This document shows, piece by piece, positions 33,551-42,149 of a stretch of DNA of 42,149 nt (position 1 is the stretch's first letter; the number at the start of each line of letters is the position of its first letter). The DNA comes from an uncultured Pseudanabaenaceae cyanobacterium. GTDB lineage: Bacteria > Cyanobacteriota > Cyanobacteriia > PCC-9006 > JAAUQQ01. Both the position numbers and the translations under genes were made by a program. A model generated the notes under the pieces. That model made no database searches. It saw only the letters and a program-made list of their open reading frames with translations, and was not told where the DNA came from. Location: contig CALIJJ010000001.1 in the NCBI GenBank assembly GCA_938017515.1, positions 1 through 42,149 on the forward strand, in the 5' to 3' direction.

Positions 33551-35719
33551 ATGTTGTTAGTTGGCATTATCATCGGCATTCTTTTGGGTGCGGGGGTAAC
33601 CTATTTCCTTCTGGCAAGCCGTTTGGCCGAGCAATCGAACCAAATTGCAAGCTTGACCCGGCAGTCTCAGGATATGGAGTTAGCCTTTTCTGATCGATTG
33701 CAGGATGCGGGTCAGGGAGATGTGGGCAGCGGAAGTGAAATTCGTCGGTTGCAAAGTCAGCGAGCCAGTGCGATTTCTGAAATCGCCAACTTGAAGGGGC
33801 AACTCGCCGAGGCACAGGCTGAAGCTGTCTTGGCTAAGGAAGAGGCACTGCGGCCCCTTGGCACCCCCTTAGGGGCGTCTCCTGCGGCGTCCATTCCTTT
33901 GCCCCATGCTAGCGCTGAGCCAGTAAGCGTGGATGCACCAGCCGACCTGGAAGCGGCCCCTTCAGAGGCAGCAGCCGACGTTGAGGACGTAGAGGCGGCT
34001 GTAACCTTGCAGGCCGATGCCGAAACGGTGGAGGAAGCGACCGGCTCCGAAGAAGCGGTTGGACTGGAAGATGTAGCAGTAACCAACGCCAACACACCTT
34101 TGGAGGCCAGTCAGTCTGCCAGTGACGTCGTCCTTGAGCGTGTCGAGCCGCAAGCTGAGGTCGGGGATGCTCGTCTCGACAGTGCTGTGCCAAAGGGTTA
34201 TGTCGCGGATCCCTGGGGTAAGGAAGGCAGCGAAGCCACAGCCAACGAGACAACACCAGAAATTGGGAGCGTAGCCGCGCCAGAGGTGCAACAGGAGGCT
34301 ACACCAGCAGAGCCCGATGAGATAGAAGCAGCGGATGCCATGACTGCTGATACGTCGGCTGAGTCAGAGCCTATTGCAGAGATGCTCACGGCTGAGGTCT
34401 CTGATGAGGCTGCACCAGCAGAGCCCGATGAGATAGAAACATCGGATGCCATGACTGCTGATACGTCGGCTGAGTCAGAGTCTATTGCAGAGACGCTCAG
34501 GGTGGAGGCCCCGATTGCAGACGCCTCCCTTACCGATACTTCTGAAGCGGACTCCCCTGGCCTGACCAGGCAGGCGATCACTGCGACGACAGACTCATCA
34601 GCCGCAGAGAATCCTGCGGCTGCCGCCTCGGGAGCAGAAGAACCTGCAGACCCTTCGCTCTCCAGTCGTGATCTGCCCCCAACCGTCCCTGATGATGGCA
34701 ATGTGGCTGCAGCCGTTCCAGAGGCAACTGCGCCCAGTAGCAGTATTCTAGATGCGTTTGCAACCGGCTCTTTCACGCCAGGCACACCCGCCGCAGGCGA
34801 CACTTCCGCCGATATCACATCAGAACTTCCGATCACCTCCGTGCTTGGCGATACAAGCCTGGTGGATACAGCTCTCACAGAGAATGCACCGTCCGCAGGC
34901 AATCTAACCGGATTCAATGCCTTTACGACGACTCCCCCATCAGAAGCGATCGTGAGCCCTGATCAAAGTAGCGCCTTCGTCGATGATGCCGTCGCCACCG
35001 GGGCAGCAGAAACATCCCCAGCAGAGATTCCCGCAGACCTTGATCGCGAGACCACGAGTGGAAGTGGAGAGACAGGTCTGAGCCCGCTGCCATCTGGTGT
35101 TTCGGAATCTAGCATTTCTGAATCTAGTATTTCGGAATCTAGCGCTTTTGCCGACACTCCGTTTGCAGTTGCCTCACCGGAATCTGAACTGTCGGAGCCC
35201 GATAGCTCAGCACCGGATGTATCGGACCCTGAGGCGTTGCCCTGCCAGACGCCGGAAACTGCTACCCCTGAATCTGAAACGGCCACTCCCAAAGGGATAG
35301 ATGCTGTCGATGGGGAAGCGACAACGCCAGTGCCAGAGGCGCTAGAAACCGGGGGACTGTCCGAGGGAGCATCTGGGGCTGAACCCTCAGTTGTGTCAGA
35401 AACGCTGGACAACGCGATCGCTCTCCATCGTGCGGCGGCTGATGCATCCCCTGAGGAAGCAAGACAACTGCTCCAACCTCTGAGCCTGCTGGCTCAGGAT
35501 GGCGAGTCTGCTGTCCGTCGAGAAGCCATCGAAGCCCTGGGCAAACTCCGTAGCCCCCAAGCCTTGCCCTATCTACGGCAAGGCCTGCGCGACTCGGATC
35601 CTGACGTGGTGCAGGCGGCCAGCGATGCGATCGCCCCCTTCAAGGGCTATCGGCCCAAAGCGGCCAAGTCCATCAGTCGTCGAGTCAAGCGTAGTAAGCG
35701 CAGTCGCAGACGTCGTTAA
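33551..35719 (+). CDS. Membrane-anchored acidic protein with C-terminal HEAT repeats
   Basis: 722 residues. One N-terminal transmembrane helix (MLLVGIIIGILLGAGVTYFLL) and a short coiled coil lead to about 530 residues of acidic Ala/Glu/Ser/Thr/Pro-rich disordered sequence. That part includes a 37-residue tandem duplication (from about base 34294) and a Ser-Glu-Ser-Ser-Ile triplet repeat. The C-terminus has two HEAT-like repeats (DASPEEARQLLQPLSLL; ALGKLRSPQALPYLRQGLRDSDPDVV), similar to phycobilisome-lyase-type PBS repeats, and a strongly basic Lys/Arg tail. No enzyme motif is visible. It could be a scaffold tied to the membrane, but that is inference. Confidence 0.8.
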   Translation: MLLVGIIIGILLGAGVTYFLLASRLAEQSNQIASLTRQSQDMELAFSDRLQDAGQGDVGSGSEIRRLQSQRASAISEIANLKGQLAEAQAEAVLAKEEALRPLGTPLGASPAASIPLPHASAEPVSVDAPADLEAAPSEAAADVEDVEAAVTLQADAETVEEATGSEEAVGLEDVAVTNANTPLEASQSASDVVLERVEPQAEVGDARLDSAVPKGYVADPWGKEGSEATANETTPEIGSVAAPEVQQEATPAEPDEIEAADAMTADTSAESEPIAEMLTAEVSDEAAPAEPDEIETSDAMTADTSAESESIAETLRVEAPIADASLTDTSEADSPGLTRQAITATTDSSAAENPAAAASGAEEPADPSLSSRDLPPTVPDDGNVAAAVPEATAPSSSILDAFATGSFTPGTPAAGDTSADITSELPITSVLGDTSLVDTALTENAPSAGNLTGFNAFTTTPPSEAIVSPDQSSAFVDDAVATGAAETSPAEIPADLDRETTSGSGETGLSPLPSGVSESSISESSISESSAFADTPFAVASPESELSEPDSSAPDVSDPEALPCQTPETATPESETATPKGIDAVDGEATTPVPEALETGGLSEGASGAEPSVVSETLDNAIALHRAAADASPEEARQLLQPLSLLAQDGESAVRREAIEALGKLRSPQALPYLRQGLRDSDPDVVQAASDAIAPFKGYRPKAAKSISRRVKRSKRSRRRR
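35101..35145 (+). repeat. 15-bp triplicate repeat in the HEAT gene
   Basis: TTCGGAATCTAGCAT-type unit in three near-identical head-to-tail copies, coding Ser-Glu-Ser-Ser-Ile. Copy number probably varies. Confidence 0.85.
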
Positions 35720-35791
35720 TCGTCGATTTGTAGATGCCCTCCATCGCAGGCTCGCTTGCAGAGCCTGCTGGGGGCCGCCTAGGCTAAGGGT

Positions 35792-36640
35792 CTAGGCATT
35801 ACCCTTCAAAAATTCCACCAGGCTCTGGAGGAACGTTGGGCTCAGATCATCGGCCTCAGTTCCGCCAATGGCGAGATTTTCACCGGGGGCGGACGCCATT
35901 GCCCCAGCCATGGCAGGGACTTCTTCCGCAAGCCCCACAACAATCAGGCGGAAAGCCACCTGCCGCACTTCCTCGATGGGCATACGGAGCTGCTCAGCGA
36001 TGTTACGAATCGACATCGTACCGTTTGTGAATTCCCAGGCTTGCCACTCCGGGCGATTTAATCGCAGATGGGGCTGACCGTCGATGACGCTCTCAAGGCT
36101 GGAATTGATTTCAGGCATTTTTTCTTCTAGGGCAGCCCAATTCTTCAGGACTCGCAATGCCCCTAGGGTCACCTCCGTGGGCATCATCATCTGCCCCGTC
36201 ATTTCCCGCATGGGCATTTCAGCCTTGCTTTCAAACTCAAATCGTCCAGTACTGTATTCAAACAGTGCGCAGACCTGGCGCATGACCTGGGTGTAAAACA
36301 AAATTTTGAGCTGTTTTGGATCCAGAACATCGCGAATTTTGAGGTAGACCCCCAGAGGCACCATGAGCGTGTCAAACTGCTTCACTTCCTGAAGGCTGAT
36401 GCCCTTGAGCCAGCTCCGACGGTGCATTAGCACCAGCAGTCCATTACCGTCTGCCCGATTCGATGCGGCGACAATACGGCCCTGGCGAAACCAGACAAAG
36501 AAACTGCGCGTATCACCGGATCCATTGACATCTTTGAGCTTGGGCACGTCGATCGCCAACCGCCCGGTCTTTTTACCCTGTTCCAGAAATTGGAAGAGTT
36601 CAGGCAGCGAGAATTCCGCTAGCTGACCTGTAATTGCCAT
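35792..36640 (-). CDS. PATAN/DUF4388-domain protein
   Basis: 282 residues starting at ATG 36640 (MAITGQLAEFSLPELFQFLEQGKKTGRL). This is the DUF4388/PATAN domain first described at the N-terminus of the cyanobacterial response regulator PatA. It is a small domain common in two-component and motility-like signalling proteins and found near small GTPases. A receiver domain is absent here. The C-terminal part (RPEWQAWEFTNGTMSIRNIAEQLRMPIEEVRQVAFRLI) looks like a helical winged-helix-type region. It follows the GTPase gene in the same orientation after a 357-bp gap. Confidence 0.85.
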   Translation of the reverse strand: MAITGQLAEFSLPELFQFLEQGKKTGRLAIDVPKLKDVNGSGDTRSFFVWFRQGRIVAASNRADGNGLLVLMHRRSWLKGISLQEVKQFDTLMVPLGVYLKIRDVLDPKQLKILFYTQVMRQVCALFEYSTGRFEFESKAEMPMREMTGQMMMPTEVTLGALRVLKNWAALEEKMPEINSSLESVIDGQPHLRLNRPEWQAWEFTNGTMSIRNIAEQLRMPIEEVRQVAFRLIVVGLAEEVPAMAGAMASAPGENLAIGGTEADDLSPTFLQSLVEFLKGNA

Positions 36641-36997
36641 GACAATTCTTCTACTCCACGCGAGATTCCTGACGAGCCGGTGCTGGGATACCTGTCCCAT
36701 TGTCTGGAAGTACACCAGGGATGACAACGGTAGCGTTCCAACCTGGATGTTACTTTACCTGCTTTGCCTGGCGATCGCAGACCGCCACTCAACCATTCAC
36801 GGTTTAAACAGATAAAACCTGGGACAAGTCACCCTTATTAAACAACGGGAGAAATACTCTCCAGCGGTCTAAATTTCCCGTCGCAATTGACCCTGACAAG
36901 ATAACAAACCGCTTCTACGACGTGGTAGGCCATGGAGGCTCATCTCTAGGGGGTTCTGCACCCCCCTTGGCACTGGGACCACAAGACGATTCGGATT
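36641..36997. other. Gap between the PATAN and GTPase genes
   Basis: 357 bp without a supported gene. A small GGGGG-N7-CCCCC hairpin lies at 36948-36966, close to the GTPase stop, possibly a transcript end on the minus strand, but with no T-tract. Confidence 0.5.
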
Positions 36998-37537
36998 CTA
37001 TACCAGACATCCCTGCATGAGGTGCTGCACCAGGGCAATAATGGCCTGGGCAACGGATGCTTGGTCATTGGCATTGACGATCACGATGGGAGGCTGATGC
37101 TCAGAGTCGAGATAGCCCAGGGCCAGGGCCACGTTCTCGGGTGCCCAAGCGCCTTCGCAGTCCACGTGGGTCATGCCAATGATCATGGGAATGTGGGCCC
37201 GCTGGCGCATAAAACTGAGAATGCGGCGGGCATAGCGAAAATCCTGGGGACGATGGGCCGCGACCAGCAAAATGTAGGCATGGGCCTTGCGGATTAGGAT
37301 ATCCCACATGAAATCGAAGCGAGACTGACCCGGCGTGCCGTATAGGTGCAGCGCCATATCCGGCGCAAATTGAAGTCGCCCAAAGTCAAATGCGACCGTG
37401 GTTGTCCGTTTCATCAACGCTGTGTCATCCGTCGCGACTCGGTCCGTATCCACCACTTCAATTTCACTGATGGTTCGAATGAACGTGGTTTTACCCGCAC
37501 CCACTGTTCCCGTAACCACCAGACGCATAATTTCCAT
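36998..37537 (-). CDS. Small Ras-like GTPase (MglA/Rup-type)
   Basis: 179 residues. The P-loop is GTVGAGKTT (G1), the G3 motif is GTPGQSRFDFMW, and G4 is THVD. The GTPGQ form, instead of DTPGQ, is typical of the bacterial Rup/MglA-like families encoded beside Roadblock proteins. Such GTPases act as nucleotide-controlled switches, with Roadblock partners as GAP or scaffold. AGGG lies upstream of ATG 37537. It has no membrane anchor. A Roadblock gene lies 272 bp upstream and a PATAN gene downstream. Confidence 0.88.
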   Translation of the reverse strand: MEIMRLVVTGTVGAGKTTFIRTISEIEVVDTDRVATDDTALMKRTTTVAFDFGRLQFAPDMALHLYGTPGQSRFDFMWDILIRKAHAYILLVAAHRPQDFRYARRILSFMRQRAHIPMIIGMTHVDCEGAWAPENVALALGYLDSEHQPPIVIVNANDQASVAQAIIALVQHLMQGCLV

Positions 37538-37809
37538 GAAAAGCCCTCGTTTGCCCGCTATTTCGCCCCAGTTTTAGATGGCTGCCCCTGCCTCTGGCGA
37601 TCGCCCTCAACCCTACACCGCTGCATCTCTAGGGTACTGCCCTCAGTCAGTATTCTTCATTCCCGCTTGGGCCAGATCCGTACGGCTTTCTGCCGAGAAA
37701 AAGCTCTCGTCTAGTCCTTCACCAATGGTTTAGCAGCCAAGCCTAGAGCATTGTGAGGACTGGATCAGTATTTGAGGGGAGAAGGTGCGATCGCCTACCC
37801 TAATGAGAC

Positions 37810-38181
37810 CTACATCAGCGCCAGCTTCAACTCCGCTACAGCTCGCTTAATTTCTAGCATTAGCAGTCCCTGTCGGGCTGCCTGGCTGGCGAGTACTAGG
37901 AATACCGCATCCTCGCCGCAACTGGTGAGCACGCCATAGCCCTGGTCGCCCTCCACATAAATGCGATCGATTTGCCCGCGAGACAGTTCCATGCCAATGC
38001 GCTCGGCCAGAGACAGCATCGCGGCTGACATGGCTGCAACGCGCTCTTCGTCCATTCCTGCCGGAAGTGTTGAAGCGAGGGGGAGTCCGTCCGGCGTGAC
38101 TAGGGCTGCGCCTTGAATATCGTGGGTGGAGGTGACAAAATTTTGAAGAACGCTGCTGAGCTTCTGGGTATCAATGGCCAT
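37810..38181 (-). CDS. Roadblock/LC7-domain protein (MglB-like)
   Basis: 123 residues, a single Roadblock/LC7 domain: LQNFVTSTHDIQGAALVTPDGLPLAST, ERVAAMSAAMLSLAERIGMEL, DQGYGVLTSCGEDAVFLVLAS. These dimeric proteins regulate small GTPases; MglB of Myxococcus is a GAP for MglA. The close GTPase gene strongly suggests a regulator/partner pair. It is soluble with no extra domain. Confidence 0.9.
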   Translation of the reverse strand: MAIDTQKLSSVLQNFVTSTHDIQGAALVTPDGLPLASTLPAGMDEERVAAMSAAMLSLAERIGMELSRGQIDRIYVEGDQGYGVLTSCGEDAVFLVLASQAARQGLLMLEIKRAVAELKLALM

Positions 38182-38588
38182 GTCGTTCGCTATGCCGTCT
38201 AGGGAGGCTGGGGAAGGGAATTGGCGGCCATGCTACGTGTCCCAGGGCAAAGCTGTCAACAACTGATGGCTCCAGAAATCACGCCGTCGGGATCGGGAGA
38301 CCAGCTGCTGACTCACTGCCAGGGAGTGGCACAGGCACAGAGCCGACTACAGGATGCCTTATAAATGCCCAGAAAGTATAGAATCTCTCGCAATGACCCC
38401 AGATGTCGTGTCCTAGAAAACGCAGTCTGCGCGTCTGCCCTTCTGCTGCTCAACCGTCTCATCATAGTGCTAAGGAAAAACAGCGCCAATGAGAGACAGC
38501 GCCAAGGCAAAACAGCGCCGAGGAAAGACTGGGTCAGGAAGAGATGACGTAAAGGAGAGGTGCCAAGGGCAGTGCGAACTGCAGAGCC
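38182..38588. other. Intergenic region between the MlaE and Roadblock genes
   Basis: 407 bp without a supported gene. It contains three copies of ACAGCGCC within 38480-38523 and otherwise nothing I recognise. The Roadblock-GTPase promoter should lie here. Confidence 0.5.
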
Positions 38589-39413
38589 TCACATCGCCAC
38601 TAACCCAAACAGCACGACCGACATCAAGAAATCAGCGATAAAAATACCGATCCAAATTGCCACTGCGGCTGCGGTGGCTGAGGCCCCGACCCCTCTCGCA
38701 CCCCCCGTTGTCGTCAACCCAAAACTACAGCCGACGGTGGCAATAATCAGTGCGAAAACCATGGACTTCAGCACGACCGCGAGCAAGTCGCGCAGCTCTA
38801 ACAAATGGCGCACAGACTCGAGGAAGATGGATGGCGATTGTCCGTAGGCTAGGAATGCAACACTCGTTCCACCGAAGATACCGACTGCGATCGCAAACAC
38901 AGTCAGCAGCGGCAACATCGCCACCGTTGCCACCACCCGTGGTGTGACTAAATAGTCCACCGGGTCCGTACGCATCATTTGCAACGCATCAATCTGCTCG
39001 GTCACCCGCATGGTGCCTAGCTCGGCGGCAAATGCTGCCCCCACTTGCCCCGCCACAATCCCTGCGGTGAGTACCGGGGCTAGCTCTCGGCAAAAGGCCA
39101 GGCCAAAGGCTCCCCCAACGGATTCCGTTGCACCATAGCGACTCAGCTCCCGCGCCGTTTGCACCGTAAAAATCATGCCCGCGAAAAAGTTGATCAGCAG
39201 CACAGCCCGTAGGGAGCCTGGTCCAACTGTGGCCAGATGTTCCATCAAATTACGCCGATGGAAACGCCCCTTGAGTAGCCGCAACAACACCTGCCCCATC
39301 AGCAACAATGCCGCGAAAAAGCGAGGGAGCGTGCGGCGTTGGACAGACTGCTGAGGTCGATAAAGTGAGGGTCGTGGCGATGTCGATTTGGACGGGGGCG
39401 GCGGTGGTGCCAT
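38589..39413 (-). CDS. MlaE/TGD1-type lipid ABC transporter permease
   Basis: 274 residues. The permease family that moves phospholipids between membranes (MlaE in Gram-negatives, TGD1 in chloroplasts). Marks: FFAGMIFTVQTARELSRYGA, GLAFCRELAPVLTAGIVAGQVGAAFAAELGTMRVTEQIDAL, then several hydrophobic helices and GLTTTGGARGVG. A Pro/Ser-rich cytoplasmic N-terminus precedes the first helix. ATG 39413 is chosen. No MlaF-type ATPase or MlaD-type MCE gene is adjacent. It lies 46 bp after the DUF3153 gene, so the two are probably co-transcribed. Confidence 0.92.
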   Translation of the reverse strand: MAPPPPPSKSTSPRPSLYRPQQSVQRRTLPRFFAALLLMGQVLLRLLKGRFHRRNLMEHLATVGPGSLRAVLLINFFAGMIFTVQTARELSRYGATESVGGAFGLAFCRELAPVLTAGIVAGQVGAAFAAELGTMRVTEQIDALQMMRTDPVDYLVTPRVVATVAMLPLLTVFAIAVGIFGGTSVAFLAYGQSPSIFLESVRHLLELRDLLAVVLKSMVFALIIATVGCSFGLTTTGGARGVGASATAAAVAIWIGIFIADFLMSVVLFGLVAM

Positions 39414-39459
39414 GGTGCATTGGGGACGCGGTGTAACCCCCACTCATAGCGTTGGGAGA

Positions 39460-40185
39460 TTAAAGATCACTGAGATTTTCTTTGAAGTAGATGCTGGCGG
39501 CGATCACACCAATGAGCCCGAGCGCACTGAGCCCCAGTTTGCTGGGCATCCAGAAGGTGGCCTCAATGTGATTGAGTTGTCCGGGATTGAGCTGCCACAC
39601 CATACCCCCTGGAACCTTTTGTCCTGTCACTGCATCGGGACCGCGCTGTTGGGAGGCGGCGGCTACACCATTGAGACGAAATTCAAGGTCGAGCAGTGAA
39701 CCGGGATTCACCACAATGGTTTCGTCATCAGACATGATGCCGAGGGACTGTAAATCGACATCTAGAACCAGATGATTGCGTTCGCCCAGGAGGAAATTGG
39801 CCTGCTGAAAACTGAGGGAAGCATCGATGTCGGAGACGTCTCCAGCTTCAGAGGTTCCGCTGGAGTTGCCCATGGCCTGGAAGAACTGATTGAACTTGGC
39901 GCTAAAGTCTTTGCCCGTGGTGAAGGGAATTTTGACCTGGAGTTCTTGGCGGGAGACACGCTTGGCTTTGCCGTTGAGTTGGCGGGCGCGGCTTTCGAGA
40001 CTGTCGAGCCATTGGCGAGCACTGGAACCGTTGAGGGCGGAGAGGCGATCGCCTAATTTCACCGTTTGCACGATCTCACCGGAATGCTGGCTATCAAAGG
40101 TGACGCCAACATCATATTTGACACAGCCGGAGAGGAGCAGTGCCAAACAACTGACAAGGGCGACGGCACGGAATCTCTGAAGCAT
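39460..40185 (-). CDS. DUF3153 lipoprotein
   Basis: 241 residues from ATG 40185, chosen because it gives a tidy lipoprotein signal (MLQRFRAVALVSCLALLLSGC, lipobox Leu-Leu-Ser-Gly-Cys). The frame is open to an ATG at 40236, which would add a basic, partly repeated N-terminus. The DUF3153 domain fills most of the mature protein; a C-terminal helix (GLSALGLIGVIAASIYF) anchors the tail. It is a cyanobacterial and plastid-associated family of unknown function. The 46-bp spacing to the MlaE-type permease suggests a role in envelope or thylakoid lipid transport. Confidence 0.85.
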   Translation of the reverse strand: MLQRFRAVALVSCLALLLSGCVKYDVGVTFDSQHSGEIVQTVKLGDRLSALNGSSARQWLDSLESRARQLNGKAKRVSRQELQVKIPFTTGKDFSAKFNQFFQAMGNSSGTSEAGDVSDIDASLSFQQANFLLGERNHLVLDVDLQSLGIMSDDETIVVNPGSLLDLEFRLNGVAAASQQRGPDAVTGQKVPGGMVWQLNPGQLNHIEATFWMPSKLGLSALGLIGVIAASIYFKENLSDL

Positions 40186-40468
40186 CGACTTGACGTTGGG
40201 TAGCGTGAAGTTGGGCAGCTTGACGTTCGACAGCATAGGTGGCAACGGTGATGGCGTCGGCGGATGGTTTGATTATCGCCCATCACTTGGCTTCACTACA
40301 CGTTGCCACTCGCTTCGATACACTCAGGCCAGAAGATAGGCCAAAAGAGCAGTCAAAAAATAAGCTCAGAGGCAAGGCCGACCCTGAACAGCTCACCCAG
40401 GGGCAACGATCGCCCATCGCGATCGCCCAGGGAGAAGCAATCGTCCATCGAGAAGCAATAGATAGCCC

Positions 40469-40675
40469 ATGGCACGCAAAAAAAAGAACAAACAAGCAGC
40501 AAAATTCACCAAATCTAATCTCCCGAGTAAGGTCTGCGTTGTCTGCGATCGCCCCTTTGAATGGCGTAAAAAATGGGCTGACTGTTGGGACGAGGTCAAA
40601 TATTGTTCCGATCGCTGTCGGCGACGTCGATCTTCCATAAATTCCGACGTTTTACCCCAAACGGAAGCACCCTAG
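40469..40675 (+). CDS. DUF2256 small zinc-ribbon-like protein
   Basis: 68 residues. The very basic N-terminus ([13 protein letters not shown]) is followed by the DUF2256 pattern [33 protein letters not shown], with Cys-x2-Cys and later cysteines that could bind zinc. The family is small, widespread in cyanobacteria and of unknown function. ATG 40469 is the natural start. Confidence 0.9.
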   Translation: MARKKKNKQAAKFTKSNLPSKVCVVCDRPFEWRKKWADCWDEVKYCSDRCRRRRSSINSDVLPQTEAP

Positions 40676-40782
40676 CGAAAATATTTTGTTTCGAGAAAAA
40701 TTATCGAACAACCTCAGCTAGGCATCCACCATGACTCAAAATAGATGGCAATAGCTCATCAGCGTATTAAGTCTATTAAGTC

Positions 40783-42149
40783 ATGGGTTCATCTGATTCT
40801 TCTCCATCGGAGCTTCCTCGGACGGCACGATCGGATGCTGTCGAGATCGTCAGTGCCTGCAGTTCGGGAATGAACCCGGCCTCTGCTCTCGATCGCCAGC
40901 CCTTGTTGATCGAACCCGGTACGCTACTCTCCAGTGTTTTGCAGCAGATGAGCCAGGCCAAAGGCAGCCTCGGGGGGGATACACAAGACAGCCCGGCACG
41001 AGGACGGGTGAGTTATGCCTTAGTGGTTTCTGAGGGGCGGCCCCTAGGCATTGTCACCGAACGTGATGTGGTCAGACTAACGGCCCGAGGTCTGGCTATC
41101 CAGGGTCTTCGGGTGGAGGATGTGATGACTCGTCAACTCATCACCCTGCCGGAACATCAACTGGAAGACTGCTTGACCGTTTTGAGCTTGCTACGGCAAC
41201 ACCGGATTCGACATCTCCCCATTGTCGATAGAGATGGACTTCTGGTTGGTGTCGCAACCCCAGCGAGTATTCGTCAGGCGCTACAGCCAACCGTGTTACT
41301 CAAGCTGCGCCAGATTTCTGAAGTCATGACAGCGCAGGTCGTGACGGCCCCCGGTGATAGCCCCATTATCGAGCTTGCTCAACGCATGGCAGAACATCGT
41401 GTGAGCTGTGTGGTGATTGTGGAACCTCTGCCTGGTTCTGGCTCACTCTCCAGCGAGACCCTGGCGGAGGCCCCGTGCCGTGCGTCCCCCCAGCACCCCA
41501 TCGGTATTGTGACTGAACGAGATATTGTTCAGTTTCAAGCCCTGGATCTTGATCTCCATGCCTTCGAAGCGCAGGCGGTGATGAGTTGTCCTCTACGGTG
41601 TCTCCAACCGAATGATTCACTGTGGGCTGCGCAGCAAATTATGCAGCAATTGCATGTACGGCGGCTGGTCATAGCTGAAGCTGACGGGCGTTTGGCTGGC
41701 ATTCTCACCCAAACTGGATTTCTGTCGCTGCTGAATCCTGTGGAGATGTGTAATACCGTTGAGGTGCTTCAGCAACAGGTCACTCAGCTCACAGATGAGC
41801 GAGTCGAGTTATTGCAGCGTCATAATCAGCGACTAACCCGAGAAATGGCCGAACGAAGGTCGATTGAACAACAGCTCTTCCGTGAAAAGGAACTGGCCCA
41901 AGTAACCTTACAGTCCATTGGTGATGCGGTCATCACCACGGATGAACGGGGCTGTGTCACCTATCTCAATCCCATCGCTGAGGCACTCACAGGGTGGCCA
42001 TGTGGTGAGGCCGTGAGCCGTCCTCTCTCCGAAATCTTCGTCATACTCCACGAAACGACTCGGGAAAATGTGGAAAATCCTGTAGAACGGGTGCTGAGCA
42101 GTGGTCAAATCAGTGGTCTTGCTAACCATACCGTTCTCATCGCTCGCAA
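40783..42149 (+). CDS. CBS-PAS sensor protein, 3' end missing
   Basis: The frame is open from ATG 40783 to the end of the window (455 complete codons), so the protein is truncated by the window edge. It has two pairs of CBS modules (around MTRQLITLPEHQ and MTAQVVTAPGD, then MSCPLRCLQPND; GIVTERDVV and GIVTERDIV mark the strand-turn motif), a coiled coil (EVLQQQVTQLTDERVELLQ), and a PAS domain beginning GDAVITTDERGCVTYLNPIAEALTGW. CBS pairs bind adenine nucleotides. This order is common in cyanobacterial signalling proteins that end in a histidine kinase or GGDEF/EAL domain, which would lie downstream. Confidence 0.85.
   Translation, partial: MGSSDSSPSELPRTARSDAVEIVSACSSGMNPASALDRQPLLIEPGTLLSSVLQQMSQAKGSLGGDTQDSPARGRVSYALVVSEGRPLGIVTERDVVRLTARGLAIQGLRVEDVMTRQLITLPEHQLEDCLTVLSLLRQHRIRHLPIVDRDGLLVGVATPASIRQALQPTVLLKLRQISEVMTAQVVTAPGDSPIIELAQRMAEHRVSCVVIVEPLPGSGSLSSETLAEAPCRASPQHPIGIVTERDIVQFQALDLDLHAFEAQAVMSCPLRCLQPNDSLWAAQQIMQQLHVRRLVIAEADGRLAGILTQTGFLSLLNPVEMCNTVEVLQQQVTQLTDERVELLQRHNQRLTREMAERRSIEQQLFREKELAQVTLQSIGDAVITTDERGCVTYLNPIAEALTGWPCGEAVSRPLSEIFVILHETTRENVENPVERVLSSGQISGLANHTVLIAR

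Noticed and set aside
34198..34917. Long antisense frame (239 codons) opposite the HEAT protein gene
   Set aside because: It is Ser/Ala-rich because it mirrors the acidic low-complexity region of the plus-strand gene. It has no family features and the plus strand has a full anchored protein.
37471..37481. tRNA T-loop-like GGTTCGAAT
   Set aside because: It lies within the GTPase coding sequence and no cloverleaf can be drawn around it.

Overview
The window is a chromosomal segment of a cyanobacterium. The evidence is the photosynthetic gene content (psaL, psaI, ndhD, a PetL-like peptide), the very frequent HIP1 octamer GCGATCGC, and cyanobacterial families such as DUF3153, FdC2 ferredoxin, HpsE-type glycosyltransferases and a SUI1/YciH factor. 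The moderate-to-high GC and the style of the genes would fit a Leptolyngbya- or Geitlerinema-like filamentous lineage, but the genus cannot be fixed from this sequence alone. No tRNA, rRNA, CRISPR array, transposase or phage gene was seen.

Layout. 1-2.1 kb: 3' part of a TPR-CHAT (caspase-like) protein. 2.2-5.5 kb: ndhD behind a perfect HLR1 (RpaB) motif, then a minus-strand guanine deaminase/macrodomain pair, then a 30-aa PetL-like gene with a strong terminator. 5.8-14.6 kb: a VWA protein with a duplicated C-terminal domain, leuB, a long leader and a small unknown protein, prepilin peptidase, accD, and a drug/metabolite-type transporter fused to a 540-residue non-membrane N-terminus. 14.7-20.8 kb: a run of plus-strand housekeeping genes (small unknown, DUF72, FdC2 ferredoxin coupled to an SNase-like lipoprotein, inositol-monophosphatase family, J-domain/TPR protein, hisZ, two-cluster ferredoxin). 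21.1-26.9 kb: two HpsE-like glycosyltransferases, an orphan TpsB/Omp85 outer-membrane transporter and an ABC-2 permease, suggesting cell-surface export. 27-31.7 kb: pdxA, a TPR protein, a small membrane protein and an LCP (LytR-CpsA-Psr) protein whose 3' end overlaps a convergent SUI1 factor.

32.4-35.8 kb: psaI and psaL are divergently transcribed around a shared promoter region with an HLR1-like element. A membrane-anchored, acidic, repeat-containing HEAT protein follows. 35.8-38.2 kb (minus strand): a Roadblock/LC7 protein, an MglA/Rup-like small GTPase and a PATAN/DUF4388 protein form a probable GTPase signalling module. 38.6-40.2 kb: a DUF3153 lipoprotein and an MlaE-type permease form a likely lipid-transport pair. 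The window ends with a DUF2256 zinc protein and the 5' part of a CBS-PAS sensor protein.

The most notable observations are the two HLR1 elements (ndhD and psaL), the divergent psaI/psaL arrangement, the Roadblock-GTPase-PATAN set, the SNase-like lipoprotein lacking key catalytic residues, the duplicated unnamed domain in the VWA protein, and the fusion of a long coiled-coil/disordered region to a DMT transporter. Nothing here proves an undescribed system; these are the best leads.
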